A DNA stretch of 64,000 bases from an uncultured Muribaculaceae bacterium. GTDB taxonomy: Bacteria; Bacteroidota; Bacteroidia; Bacteroidales; Muribaculaceae. How positions within the stretch are numbered: the stretch's first letter is position 1; the number at the start of each line of letters is the position of its first letter. Location: assembly GCA_910579675.1 (NCBI GenBank), contig CAJTUF010000017.1:4320-68319 (forward strand), in the 5' to 3' direction. The notes under the pieces are model-generated. The model did no database searches. It had not been told where the DNA came from and saw only the letters and a program-made list of their open reading frames with translations. Position numbers and translations under genes: made by a program. Shown one piece after another: positions 18,333-26,912 of the stretch.

Positions 18333-20414
18333 ATGAAAAAATATACCCATCTTGCCATTGCGCCGGCCCTGGCTGCTGCGATAGCTTCATGTACCGGCTC
18401 ATCGGCCTTAACCGGATCGCCAGAAAACATAATACCACTTCCAGCCGAATACAGCACTACCGGCGGTAGCTGGACTCCCGCTCCGGGAGCTACTCTCGCG
18501 GTAGAGGGTGTCGGGAGCACCGACAGCGCCCGTATAGCAGCCCGTCTTAACGAGGCTCTCGGCTTTGCGCTTCTGCCTGCACGCGACGGTAGCGCCGATA
18601 TAAAGATAGAGTGTGGACCCGACGACGGCAAGGATACAGGCGCATCGGATGAGGCATATTCCATGACGGTGGGCAAGGATGGTGTTACGGTGAGCGCAGC
18701 TGCTCCGGCCGGTCTTTTTTATGGCGCTGTGACACTTGGGGAGATGCTCAAGGCGGGTGATGGCAGCGCTGCGTGTGGCACCGTGACCGATTTGCCGCGT
18801 CTGGCCTATCGGGGTCTGATGCTTGATGTGTCGCGCCACTTCCGCGACACCGCTTTCATCCGCAAGCAGATCGACGCCATGGCGAGGTTGAAGCTCAATA
18901 ATCTTCACCTCCACTTGACAGACGCAGCCGGATGGCGCGTGGAGATCAAGCGCTATCCGCGATTGACCGAATTTGCGGCCTGGCGCGATGGAGAGACATG
19001 GAAAGAGTGGAACTCACGGGGCAACCGTTACCTTGAAGCCGGCGACCCTGACGCACGTGGTGGATATTACACCCAGCAGGAGCTCAAGGAGCTGGTGGAT
19101 TATGCAGCCGACCGCTATATAAATATAATCCCCGAGATCGAGATGCCATCCCACTCGGAAGAGGTCACTGCATCGTATCCCGAGCTGTCGTGTACCCATG
19201 AGCAGTATGGACAGCCTGATTTCTGTCCAGGCAATGAGGCCACATTCGAGTTTATAGAGAATGTGCTCGATGAGGTGATGGAGATCTTTCCGAGCAAGCT
19301 CATACATATAGGAGGCGATGAAGCGCCCAAGCAGGCATGGAAGAGCTGCTCCTTGTGTGCCGCGAGGATGAAGAAAGAGAATATAGCTGATGTCGACGGC
19401 CTGCAGAGCTATCTCATCCACCGCGTGGAGCGCTACCTCAACTCAAAGGGCCGGGATATGCTCGGATGGGATGAGATCATGGAGGGAGGTCTTGCCCCCA
19501 ATGCTACCGTGATGTCGTGGCGAGGCACCGAGGGAGGAGAGCGCGCAGCCGCCGATGGTCATCGTGTGATCATGACCCCTGGCCGCTACTGCTATCTCGA
19601 CGGCTATCAGGATGCCCCTGCCTCGCAGCCCGAAGCTATAGGCGGCTATCTGCCTCTCGCCACCGCCTATGGATATAATCCTACTGATGGACTTCCCGAG
19701 CAGGCCAAGCCATATATTTTCGGTCTTCAGGGCAATCTTTTTGCCGAGTATATCCCCACTGCCTCACATGCAGAATATATGCTCTATCCCCGCATGTATG
19801 CTATAGCCGAGAGGGCATGGAGCCCCGAATCGGTGACCGACTACGACGACTTCAAGCGTCGGGCCTCGTGGCTTGCGGCCGATATGCGCGCCAATGGCTA
19901 CACCACATTTGATATAGATAATGAGATAGGCAACCGCCCTGAAGCTGCAGCCGACGACCACCATCTGGCCTATGGAGCCCCTGTGGAATATAATCTCAAG
20001 GCTTGGCGCAATTATCCTGCCAACGGCGACTCGACTCTTACCGACGGTCGCCACGGCGGATGGAACTACAACGATGGCCTCTGGCAAGCATTTATCGGAC
20101 GCGGCACTGAGCGAATGGATGTAGTGGTAGATCTCGGCGAGGAGAAAGAGATAACTTATGTGGGGGCCGACTTCATGCAGATATGCGGTCCTGATGTGTG
20201 GATGCCAGCCAAAGTGGTGATCTCGGCGGGAACAACCCGCGACAACCTGTCGGAGCTCATTTCCATAGACAATAAGGTGGAGCGCGACTCAGTGGTAAGC
20301 TTCAAAAATTTTGGTTGGAATGGCAATGCAAGGGCACGCTATATCAGATATGAGGCCGATGCCGACTCTGTGGCCGGAGGAGTGCTCTTTACCGATGAGA
20401 TAGTGGTGCGCTGA
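18333..20414 (+). CDS. Beta-N-acetylhexosaminidase lipoprotein, GH20
   Basis: 693 residues from the ATG at 18333, which starts a lipoprotein signal (MKKYTHLAIA... with Cys20 after AIAS). Residues 30-150 form the alpha/beta domain usually preceding GH20. The barrel starts at YRGLMLDVSRHF (159-170), contains LHLHLTDAAGWRVEI, and carries the catalytic Asp329-Glu330 pair in HIGGDEAPKQAW; VMSWRGTEGG and FGLQGNLFAEYI are other GH20 marks. A C-terminal beta-sandwich (about 560-693), with RMDVVVDLGEEKEITYVGAD, resembles F5/8-type carbohydrate-binding domains. It removes terminal GlcNAc/GalNAc from glycans at the cell surface or in the periplasm, consistent with mucin glycan use. Confidence 0.93.
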   Translation: MKKYTHLAIAPALAAAIASCTGSSALTGSPENIIPLPAEYSTTGGSWTPAPGATLAVEGVGSTDSARIAARLNEALGFALLPARDGSADIKIECGPDDGKDTGASDEAYSMTVGKDGVTVSAAAPAGLFYGAVTLGEMLKAGDGSAACGTVTDLPRLAYRGLMLDVSRHFRDTAFIRKQIDAMARLKLNNLHLHLTDAAGWRVEIKRYPRLTEFAAWRDGETWKEWNSRGNRYLEAGDPDARGGYYTQQELKELVDYAADRYINIIPEIEMPSHSEEVTASYPELSCTHEQYGQPDFCPGNEATFEFIENVLDEVMEIFPSKLIHIGGDEAPKQAWKSCSLCAARMKKENIADVDGLQSYLIHRVERYLNSKGRDMLGWDEIMEGGLAPNATVMSWRGTEGGERAAADGHRVIMTPGRYCYLDGYQDAPASQPEAIGGYLPLATAYGYNPTDGLPEQAKPYIFGLQGNLFAEYIPTASHAEYMLYPRMYAIAERAWSPESVTDYDDFKRRASWLAADMRANGYTTFDIDNEIGNRPEAAADDHHLAYGAPVEYNLKAWRNYPANGDSTLTDGRHGGWNYNDGLWQAFIGRGTERMDVVVDLGEEKEITYVGADFMQICGPDVWMPAKVVISAGTTRDNLSELISIDNKVERDSVVSFKNFGWNGNARARYIRYEADADSVAGGVLFTDEIVVR

Positions 20415-20446
20415 CATTTCCTCTCACGGTCATAAGCTCTTTTTTC

Positions 20447-20477
20447 TTTGCAGGGTAGGAATTAATTCTTACCTTTG
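20447..20477 (+). promoter_or_regulatory. Promoter of the thiamine uptake operon
   Basis: TTTG at 20447-20450 and tacctttg at 20470-20477 are separated by 19 bases, a textbook Bacteroidetes -33/-7 pair. Transcription starts just upstream of the TPP riboswitch. Confidence 0.85.
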
Positions 20478-20493
20478 CGCCAACTTTTGTATT

Positions 20494-20583
20494 TAGGGGT
20501 GCCGACAGCCGCCCGATAGCGGCGGCTCGAAGCTGAGATCATACCCTTATAACCTGATCCGGGTAATACCGGCGTAGAGAAAA
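20494..20583 (+). ncRNA. TPP (THI-element) riboswitch
   Basis: The conserved thiamine pyrophosphate aptamer is clear: aggggtgcc at the 5' side, a variable GC-rich stem (gccgcc / ggcggc), gctgagatcataccc, then aacctgatccgggtaatacc and ggcgtagagaaaa. The aptamer ends only about six bases before the receptor ATG at 20590, leaving no room for a separate terminator hairpin. Control is therefore probably at translation start. It marks the two following genes as thiamine-related. Confidence 0.95.
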
Positions 20584-20589
20584 TAACTT

Positions 20590-22830
20590 ATGACCAACTC
20601 TCTTGTGAGAGCGTCGCTGGCCGTTTGCTGCGGTCTGGCGTCGCATGCGGGCTGCGTGTATGCCGAGCCCGTTGATTCAGTGAAGGCAGTGAAGCTCCCT
20701 TCGGTAGAGGTGAGCGCCAACCGCGCCTCTGTAAAAACTCCCGTAGCATTCAGCAACATATCACGAAAGGAGCTCAATAAGGGCAACGACGGGCGCGATC
20801 TGCCATATCTCATACAGGCTGCCCCGTCGGTGGTGGTCACCGGCGATGCCGGAGCCGGTATCGGCTATTCGGCTATAAGGGTGAGAGGCACCGATGCCTC
20901 ACGCATCAATGTCACGGCCAATGGTGTGCCTATCAACGACTCGGAGAGCCACTGCGTGTATTGGGTCAATATGCCCGACCTTGTATCGTCGGTGCGCGAC
21001 GTGCAGATCCAGCGTGGAGCCGGGACCTCGACCAATGGTGCCGGAGCTTTTGGAGCCAGTATAAACATGGTGACCGATGCGCCCTCGATCGACCCTTATG
21101 CCGAGGCATCGGTGAGCTACGGATCGTTTAACTCCAACCGGCAGACACTTCGCGTAGGGTCGGGCGAACTCGGCGACCACTGGAGCGCCGACGTGCGTCT
21201 GAGCCATATCGGTTCCGACGGATATATCGACCGAGCTTTCTCAAAGCTATGGAGCTATCTCGGCCAATTGGCCTACTCCAATGGAGGCACCGACATAAAA
21301 CTGCTCGCTTTCGGCGGTAAGGAGCGCACCTATATGGCATGGGATTATGCCACCAAGGAGGAGATGGAAAAATATGGTCGCCGCTACAATCCATGCGGCG
21401 CCTACACCGATGCCGACGGCAAGCCCGCTTTCTATCCCGACCAATGCGACAACTTCACCCAACACCATCTCCAGCTCCTGCTCTATCAGCGACTGAGCGA
21501 CAAATGGAGGCTCAGTGCCGCCGCCCACTATACCAAGGGTGATGGCTACTATGAGCAGTATAAGACCAAACGCACCCTGGTGGAGTATGGCCTCAAGCCA
21601 TTTGAAGGATCCGATGGAGAGCCGGTGAAAAAGAGCGACCTCATACGCCTGAAATTCAACGACTGCGATTTTGGAGGAGCTATCTTCACTCTCAACTATC
21701 TCGCAGGGCGGATAAATGCTACAGCCGGAGGTGGTCTCAACTGGTTTCGGGGCGGCCATTACGGCGAAGTGAAGTGGGTGCGCAATTATGTTGGATCCAT
21801 TGATCCGCTCCAACGCTATTACGACAACATAGGTCGGAAGTTTGACTCCAATATCTATGTAAGAGCCGATGTGGGCATATCGTCATCGCTTACCGGCTAT
21901 GCCGATCTCCAGTTGCGCAATATCCACTACACCATCACCGGAGTGAGCGACAACTATGATTACAACACCGAAGCGATGGCACGTCTCGACATACGTCGCG
22001 ACTACACTTTTTTCAATCCCAAACTGGGTCTGACCTATACAGAGGGCCCTCATCGCGCTTTCGCATCATGGAGTGTGGCCCATAAAGAGCCGGTGAGGGA
22101 TAATTTCACCGATGGCGATCCGCGCCACCTCCCCTCGGCCGAACGCCTGTTTGACTATGAGGCCGGATATAGTTTCGCCAACAATATCGTCACTGCCGGT
22201 GCCACACTCTACTATATGGATTATCACGACCAACTCGTGGTGACCGGACAGCTCTCAGATACAGGCAATCCGCTCAGCATCAATGCGCCGCGCAGCTATC
22301 GAGCCGGTATAGAACTGCAGGGAGCAATAAAGCCCACCCGCTGGTTTGGGTGGAACCTCACCGCCACCTTATCGCGCAGCCGCATCAAGGATTTTACGGA
22401 GTATATCTATCAGGATGAATGGACCAATCCGATAGCCATCGATTGCGGTGATACCCCGATAGCATTCTCGCCCGACTTCACGGCCTCGAACACCTTTGAT
22501 TTCGCATGGCGCGGCGCAGAGGCGTCGCTCGCCACCCGTTTTGTCTCGGCCCAATATATGAACAATGCCAGATCGGCCGAGGCACGTCTGCCCCACTATT
22601 GTGTGACCGACCTTAATCTGGCCTACACATTCAGGAACATCGCCGGACTGCGCGAGCTCCGCGCTTCCATTGCCATCTACAATATCTTCAATGAGAAGTA
22701 TTGCAACAACGGATATGCCGGAGCCGGATATACGATAGGAGCCGACGGCACACCAGAGATCTACCGGTATGCCGGTTTTGCAGCGCAGGCCACAACTAAT
22801 GTGATGGCCACAGTAACACTCCGTCTCTGA
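20590..22830 (+). CDS. TonB-dependent outer-membrane receptor, probably for thiamine
   Basis: 746 residues: signal peptide, then a plug domain (residues about 35-160) with SAIRVRGTDASRINVTANGVPINDSES and the TonB-receptor signature, then a large beta-barrel ending in MATVTLRL with a terminal aromatic/hydrophobic strand pattern. The TPP riboswitch immediately upstream and the PnuC-type transporter 17 bases downstream match the thiamine receptor-PnuT operon described in Bacteroides thetaiotaomicron, so it should import thiamine or its phosphates. No carboxypeptidase-like N-terminal domain is seen. Substrate is inferred from regulation and context. Confidence 0.88.
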   Translation: MTNSLVRASLAVCCGLASHAGCVYAEPVDSVKAVKLPSVEVSANRASVKTPVAFSNISRKELNKGNDGRDLPYLIQAAPSVVVTGDAGAGIGYSAIRVRGTDASRINVTANGVPINDSESHCVYWVNMPDLVSSVRDVQIQRGAGTSTNGAGAFGASINMVTDAPSIDPYAEASVSYGSFNSNRQTLRVGSGELGDHWSADVRLSHIGSDGYIDRAFSKLWSYLGQLAYSNGGTDIKLLAFGGKERTYMAWDYATKEEMEKYGRRYNPCGAYTDADGKPAFYPDQCDNFTQHHLQLLLYQRLSDKWRLSAAAHYTKGDGYYEQYKTKRTLVEYGLKPFEGSDGEPVKKSDLIRLKFNDCDFGGAIFTLNYLAGRINATAGGGLNWFRGGHYGEVKWVRNYVGSIDPLQRYYDNIGRKFDSNIYVRADVGISSSLTGYADLQLRNIHYTITGVSDNYDYNTEAMARLDIRRDYTFFNPKLGLTYTEGPHRAFASWSVAHKEPVRDNFTDGDPRHLPSAERLFDYEAGYSFANNIVTAGATLYYMDYHDQLVVTGQLSDTGNPLSINAPRSYRAGIELQGAIKPTRWFGWNLTATLSRSRIKDFTEYIYQDEWTNPIAIDCGDTPIAFSPDFTASNTFDFAWRGAEASLATRFVSAQYMNNARSAEARLPHYCVTDLNLAYTFRNIAGLRELRASIAIYNIFNEKYCNNGYAGAGYTIGADGTPEIYRYAGFAAQATTNVMATVTLRL

Positions 22831-22847
22831 TTCTTCCCATTATAGAT

Positions 22848-23447
22848 ATGCAACTGAATTTTGAATTTTTTCTCCAGATAGTAGGTCTTCTGCTCGGCCT
22901 TCTCTACCTATGGTGGGAGTATCGCGCCGATAAGCGTATGTGGATAGTGAGCGTAGTTATGCCTATGGTGTCGATGGTGCTCTATTTCCGCAAAGGTCTT
23001 TATGCTGATTTCGCCATCAATATCTACTATCTGGCGATTGCCGCCTACGGATATGCTGTGTGGACATTTGGCTCGTCGCGCAAGAAGAACAAGGAAAAGA
23101 AACCACTCCCTATCCGACATGTGACATGGCGTGTGGTGGCCGGATGCGCCGGAGTGCTTGCTCTGCTGTGGGGTGTATTATACCTATGGCTACGGTATCT
23201 CACCGACTCTACGGTGCCGGTGCCTGATGCGTTCACTACTGCCGCGAGCATAGTAGGCATGTGGCTGCTCGCCCGCAAATATGTCGAGCAGTGGATATGC
23301 TGGATATTGGTCGATATAGTATGTGTGGGTCTTTATGCATATAAGCAGATTCCATTTTATGCCGTGCTCTATGGCATATATACAGTGATAGCGTTTTTCG
23401 GATATGCCAAGTGGCGGCGCATGGCCCGCACCTCCTCCACAGACTGA
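22848..23447 (+). CDS. pnuT: PnuC-family transporter, probable thiamine transporter PnuT
   Basis: 199-residue inner-membrane protein with about seven hydrophobic segments. PnuC-family features include the early LLYLWWEYRADKRMW segment, NIYYLAIAAYGYAVW, and the late EQWICWILVDIVCVGLYAYK with the Trp residues that line the substrate site. Members bound to TPP riboswitches carry thiamine rather than nicotinamide riboside. It is co-transcribed with the receptor. The B. thetaiotaomicron operon also carries a thiamine pyrophosphokinase-NUDIX fusion (tnr3); no such gene follows here. Confidence 0.88.
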   Translation: MQLNFEFFLQIVGLLLGLLYLWWEYRADKRMWIVSVVMPMVSMVLYFRKGLYADFAINIYYLAIAAYGYAVWTFGSSRKKNKEKKPLPIRHVTWRVVAGCAGVLALLWGVLYLWLRYLTDSTVPVPDAFTTAASIVGMWLLARKYVEQWICWILVDIVCVGLYAYKQIPFYAVLYGIYTVIAFFGYAKWRRMARTSSTD

Positions 23448-23544
23448 CTATGTATATAGTATTGACAAAGAAGAATCAGAGTTTCCGGCTTTCGGTAGAC
23501 GAATTGTCCGGATGACCGTCGATGCAGTGTTGGCGGAAAACGGT

Positions 23545-23576
23545 TTCGGCGCGGCTCTTCACAGGGCCGCGCCGAA
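23545..23576. terminator. Terminator hairpin after pnuT
   Basis: Perfect 11-base GC-rich inverted repeat (23545-23555 and 23566-23576) with a 10-base loop, placed between the convergent pnuT and heptad-repeat gene. Confidence 0.75.
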
Positions 23577-23661
23577 CAATGAGTAGCAGTGTTTAGTCTG
23601 TATCTAATTTATATCTATTATGAAAAGCTAACAAGGGGAGGATGAGAGGGGAATGACCCAA

Positions 23662-24402
23662 TCAGATGGAAAAGGTGTAGCTCGACGAGGAAGAATTTGA
23701 TGTTGACCGGGCTTTACGCTGGGCGCGTCGGGCATCGGCTTGCGCTTTACGCGCGTTGGCCTGTGCTTTGCGGGCGTTGGCCTGTGCCTTGCGGGCGTTG
23801 GCTTGTGCTTTGCGGGCGTTGGCTTGAGCCTTGCGGGCATTTTCTTGAGCTATACGGGCGTTGGCTTGCGCAACCTGAGCATTGGCCTGGGCGGCACGAG
23901 TGACTACGGTGATTTCCTCGCAAGTGGGCGCAGATGTGGTGGTCACATGATTGCCGTTGATGTACACATGGGTAGTGTTGGAGCGGCCACTTGACTTCCG
24001 GGTGTTGTTTTTGCTTCCGGTCGACTGCTTGTTGGCGCTAAGCATCCAAGACTCGTCATCGTCGCGAATGAGAGAGTAGGTGCTGGTGGTAGACCCTTCG
24101 ACAAATGTTATCGTGATAATGTCGTTGCCGACCTGACTGTAGTTGACCGACTGCTTACGCTCGTCTTGAAAAGCCTGCCGGAGTTTTTTGAACAGATTAC
24201 GGTCGGAAGAGTTGATGATGTGTGACGACTCTACAATCTTGCGCGACTGAGGGTCGCGGCGTTCGGAGTAGGTTACATCGTATTGCTTGTTATCGAGGAT
24301 ATTCTGGATAATATCGTCGATCTTTTTCTGGGCCGATGCCTGCATGGCAGTGAGCACGATGGCCGAAGCGGTGATGGCGCGGAGCAATGTGTTGGTTGAC
24401 AT
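23662..24402 (-). CDS. Exported DUF5024-like protein with heptad repeats
   Basis: 246 residues with a signal peptide (cleavage near QASA). The N-terminal half (KKIDDIIQNILDNKQYDVTYSERRDPQSRKI...) resembles the DUF5024 family of Bacteroides secreted proteins that sit behind sigma-factor genes. Residues 171-232 consist of about nine near-identical seven-residue units of the form AQANARK, which should form a long, basic, Ala-rich helix or coiled coil, followed by a Ser-rich tail. It is the third gene of a sigma factor/membrane partner/effector operon, 29 bases behind the second. Function unknown; an envelope-stress role is a guess from the operon. Confidence 0.7.
   Translation of the reverse strand: MSTNTLLRAITASAIVLTAMQASAQKKIDDIIQNILDNKQYDVTYSERRDPQSRKIVESSHIINSSDRNLFKKLRQAFQDERKQSVNYSQVGNDIITITFVEGSTTSTYSLIRDDDESWMLSANKQSTGSKNNTRKSSGRSNTTHVYINGNHVTTTSAPTCEEITVVTRAAQANAQVAQANARIAQENARKAQANARKAQANARKAQANARKAQANARKAQADARRAQRKARSTSNSSSSSYTFSI
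23707..23892 (-). repeat. Tandem 21-bp repeats encoding AQANARK heptads
   Basis: About nine units of 21 bases in frame, the central five nearly identical at DNA level. The repeat is coding and keeps frame, so unit number can vary by slippage without breaking the protein. Confidence 0.9.
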
Positions 24403-24431
24403 GGTGATGAGGAGGTGTATGGGTGTTGTGA

Positions 24432-25049
24432 TTAACGATTGTTTTGCAGGGTGTTGATGATGGTTTCAACGGCGCGGGGATGAGAGGAGCCGATGCGTTT
24501 TTCGACAGCAGAAGCGAGGAGATTGTCGGGGTTGGTGCGCATGGCAATGACATTGTTGATGCTGTCGGTGAGTCGTCCGGCTCTCATGATCTCGTTGCGT
24601 ATGAGAGCTGGATCAGTGATTTTTTCCCCATTGCGGATTATGTAGCTTCCACCATAGAGCTCGGCAAAGTTGTCGTGTTCGGGCTCACCTGCAATCTGTG
24701 ACGATCCTGAAAGAGATCGGATGGAGAAGGCAAGGGCCACCACGAGGGCCACGGAAGCTGCACTCATTAATATGGGCCGCAGGGCTGCAAACCGACGTAT
24801 GCGCGTGGGTTCTGAGGAGGAAGCGGCAACAGAAGGAGACATTTGGGGCTCTCCTGAGCAACCACCCTCATACCAGGCCATGAGTGGCCTTAACGGTGCG
24901 AGGTCGGGAGGCAGATCGGCGCTCCGGAAGAAGAGATAGAGGGCCTGCTCGTCGGCCAGCGAGGTGTCGCCTGATTCAAAGCGCTCAAGAAGTGCGCGAG
25001 CTTCGGCCTCGGAGAGGATGGTTGGCTGGGTGATGGTAGGCTTGTTCAT
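24432..25049 (-). CDS. Putative anti-sigma/regulatory membrane protein
   Basis: 205 residues with one membrane segment at about 93-110 (ILMSAASVALVVALAFSI). The N-terminal cytoplasmic part (ARALLERFESGDTSLADEQALYLFF) resembles the short helical regions of Bacteroidetes proteins encoded after ECF sigma factors. The part outside the membrane ends in a helix-rich segment. Its ATG overlaps the stop of the sigma gene by four bases, strong evidence for coupled expression. An anti-sigma function is inferred from position and topology, not from a recognised domain. Confidence 0.65.
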   Translation of the reverse strand: MNKPTITQPTILSEAEARALLERFESGDTSLADEQALYLFFRSADLPPDLAPLRPLMAWYEGGCSGEPQMSPSVAASSSEPTRIRRFAALRPILMSAASVALVVALAFSIRSLSGSSQIAGEPEHDNFAELYGGSYIIRNGEKITDPALIRNEIMRAGRLTDSINNVIAMRTNPDNLLASAVEKRIGSSHPRAVETIINTLQNNR

Positions 25050-25567
25050 GATAGGGCAGTGGATAATTCGTAGAGCTGGCGGAGGCGTTGGCGTCCGCGG
25101 GTGAGGAGGGTGCGTATGTTGCCTTCGCTTATGCCGGTGAGCGATGCTATCTCGGCCAGTTCGAGGCCGTCGGCATGGCGCATCTTCACCACGAGGGCCT
25201 GACGGTCGGGCAGTCGTGAAAGGAGTTGCGAAGCGAGGGCTTCGGCTATTGAGAGGTCGGCGGCTTCGTCAGGGGCAAGGAGATTGGCTTCGGGATCGAG
25301 CCTATCATCGAAGACTCCTGTTGGGCGACTCGACGACCTTCGCAAGGCGTCGATGGCAATGTGGCGTGCAGCCACCATGGCGAGGGCTTCGATATACTGG
25401 TCGGATTTGAGTGTGTCGCGCACGGCCCAAAGACGGAGCAGGGTGTCCTGCACCACATCGTCGGGGGTGTCGCATCCTCGTGGCGCTTCGGCGAGCCACC
25501 GCGAGGCTGCCTCGTGGAGGCGTGGCCTGAGTTGCGATGCGAGAGTATTGAATCCTGTGATGTCCAT
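25046..25567 (-). CDS. ECF-type RNA polymerase sigma factor
   Basis: 173 residues. Region 2 is represented by DVVQDTLLRLWAVRDTL and following helices. Region 4 near the C-terminus has LPDRQALVVKMRHADGLELAEIASLTGISEGNIRTLLTRGRQRLRQL, the standard sigma-70 helix-turn-helix that contacts the -35-like element. It is the first gene of an operon with a membrane partner and an exported heptad-repeat protein, so it probably responds to an envelope signal and may control its own operon. The region 2 core is weaker than region 4. Confidence 0.88.
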   Translation of the reverse strand: MDITGFNTLASQLRPRLHEAASRWLAEAPRGCDTPDDVVQDTLLRLWAVRDTLKSDQYIEALAMVAARHIAIDALRRSSSRPTGVFDDRLDPEANLLAPDEAADLSIAEALASQLLSRLPDRQALVVKMRHADGLELAEIASLTGISEGNIRTLLTRGRQRLRQLYELSTALS

Positions 25568-25599
25568 ACACCAATAAGACGCATCGCAAGGGGTGGATG

Positions 25600-26154
25600 T
25601 TACACTGTCGGGCGATTTTTTTCTTCGTTATAGAAAAATTTCCACAGCGAAGCAGTCATAAGGGCTTGCTTCATGGTGTCGGAAGTAAGGAGCCCGAGCA
25701 CCTCCGAGCGCTCAAGGAGCTTGACCGATAGATCTTCGGTTTCGTCGAGATGACGCCGACCGTTAGGTTCCACGTCGCGAGCAATAAAGCAATAGCTTAG
25801 ATTGTTCTGGCTGCCTGGATTGGCCGAGATTACTGTGTTGAGCTCCCATTGGCCGCCGGTATAACCGGTTTCCTCCTCCAGTTCGCGGCGTGCTGCGGCA
25901 AGAGGCTCCTCGCCATCTTCGGCCACACCGGCCACGAGCTCGGTGAATATATCGTCGAGACCGTGGCGGTATTGTTCGACCATAATGAACCGACCCTGCC
26001 GGTCGATTGCTATCACGTTGACCCATGTGGGATATTCAAGCACATAATATTCGGGATGGATATGGCCGTTGGGCATCATCAGCTTGTCGCGTCGGGCGGT
26101 GAGCCATGGGCGACGTATCAGATATTCACTTTCCAGAGTGGTCCATTTTTCCAT
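25600..26154 (-). CDS. NUDIX hydrolase, ADP-ribose pyrophosphatase-like
   Basis: 184 residues with a complete Nudix box from Gly76 through Glu82 to REL-EE-TGY at 90-98, and the EYPTWVNVIAIDRQGRFIMVEQYRHG entry typical of ADP-sugar pyrophosphatases. The product would hydrolyse ADP-ribose or another nucleoside diphosphate compound in the cytoplasm. It lies behind the Crp/Fnr and BASS genes in the same direction (49-base gap) and may share their transcript. It lacks a thiamine pyrophosphokinase domain, so it is not the Tnr3 fusion expected near PnuT. Confidence 0.87.
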   Translation of the reverse strand: MEKWTTLESEYLIRRPWLTARRDKLMMPNGHIHPEYYVLEYPTWVNVIAIDRQGRFIMVEQYRHGLDDIFTELVAGVAEDGEEPLAAARRELEEETGYTGGQWELNTVISANPGSQNNLSYCFIARDVEPNGRRHLDETEDLSVKLLERSEVLGLLTSDTMKQALMTASLWKFFYNEEKNRPTV

Positions 26155-26203
26155 AGCTGACAGGGGTATTGTGAGATGATATGAATGGTATGTTTCGGAA
26201 ATA

Positions 26204-26893
26204 TTATTCGGAGTTGGAGGTGAGGAGGAGCTTGACGAGCCTATCGCGCGACACGGGGCGGATCTCGTCGTGGGTGAAGGTGATTATCTCCCGGCGCGCG
26301 AGGTTTTCGAGAGTGGCGTAGAACACCGACCGCTGCACTCCGAAGAAGGAGTAGAGATGCCGCTGACGGCAAGAGAGCACTATGTCGGTGCCCGATCGTT
26401 GGGTGAGGGCTACAATCCAGTAGGCGATGCGCTCCTCAAGCAGTCCATCGGTAAGCGAAATGATGCCGTCGATGCGGCTCTGCGACCCTGCGGCGAGGAG
26501 ATTGAGATAGTTGAAGAGCATCACCTCGTCGTGTTTGAGCATGGATATATAGTCGGATTTGGCTATCTGCAATATGCCTGTGGGCTCCAGCGCCAGTGCC
26601 GAGCAAGGAAAGGCTGTGGTGCGACCAAAGAGATATTCAGGCGCTATGACATCGGGCCCGGTGAGGGTCTGCGACACCTTGAAGCGTCCCGACGCATTGG
26701 CCACGGATACTCTCACGCTGCCGCTGATGATGAAGTTGAGATGGGTAGAGGGACTACCGGGGGTGATGATGGTGTCGCCTTCGGGATATTTAAGGAAATG
26801 GAGGGGAGTGGAGGCCACTACCTGCCTTATGCGCTCGGCCGAAACGCCTTTGAGCAAAGGCAGTGACATGAGGGTGTCGAATATGCTGTTCAT
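26204..26893 (-). CDS. Crp/Fnr family transcriptional regulator
   Basis: 229 residues: an N-terminal cyclic-nucleotide-binding-type beta-roll (about 20-125, with YPEGDTIITPGSPSTHLNFIISGSVRV), a long connecting helix, and a C-terminal winged HTH (RQRHLYSFFGVQRSVFYATLENL...REIITF). The Cys cluster of Fnr is absent and the cAMP-contact residues are not conserved, as in many Bacteroidetes members, so the effector is unknown. It follows the BASS transporter by 19 bases and may regulate it. Confidence 0.87.
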   Translation of the reverse strand: MNSIFDTLMSLPLLKGVSAERIRQVVASTPLHFLKYPEGDTIITPGSPSTHLNFIISGSVRVSVANASGRFKVSQTLTGPDVIAPEYLFGRTTAFPCSALALEPTGILQIAKSDYISMLKHDEVMLFNYLNLLAAGSQSRIDGIISLTDGLLEERIAYWIVALTQRSGTDIVLSCRQRHLYSFFGVQRSVFYATLENLARREIITFTHDEIRPVSRDRLVKLLLTSNSE

Positions 26894-26912
26894 AGTCCTG
26901 ATGTAAAATGGT

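Noticed and set aside
23404..23586. Third gene of the thiamine operon
   Set aside because: The 60-codon frame overlaps the end of pnuT and the terminator hairpin and shows no domain; it is not a thiamine pyrophosphokinase.
23707..23892. Possible CRISPR array
   Set aside because: Units are 21 bases without spacers, in frame, and encode protein heptads within an exported protein.
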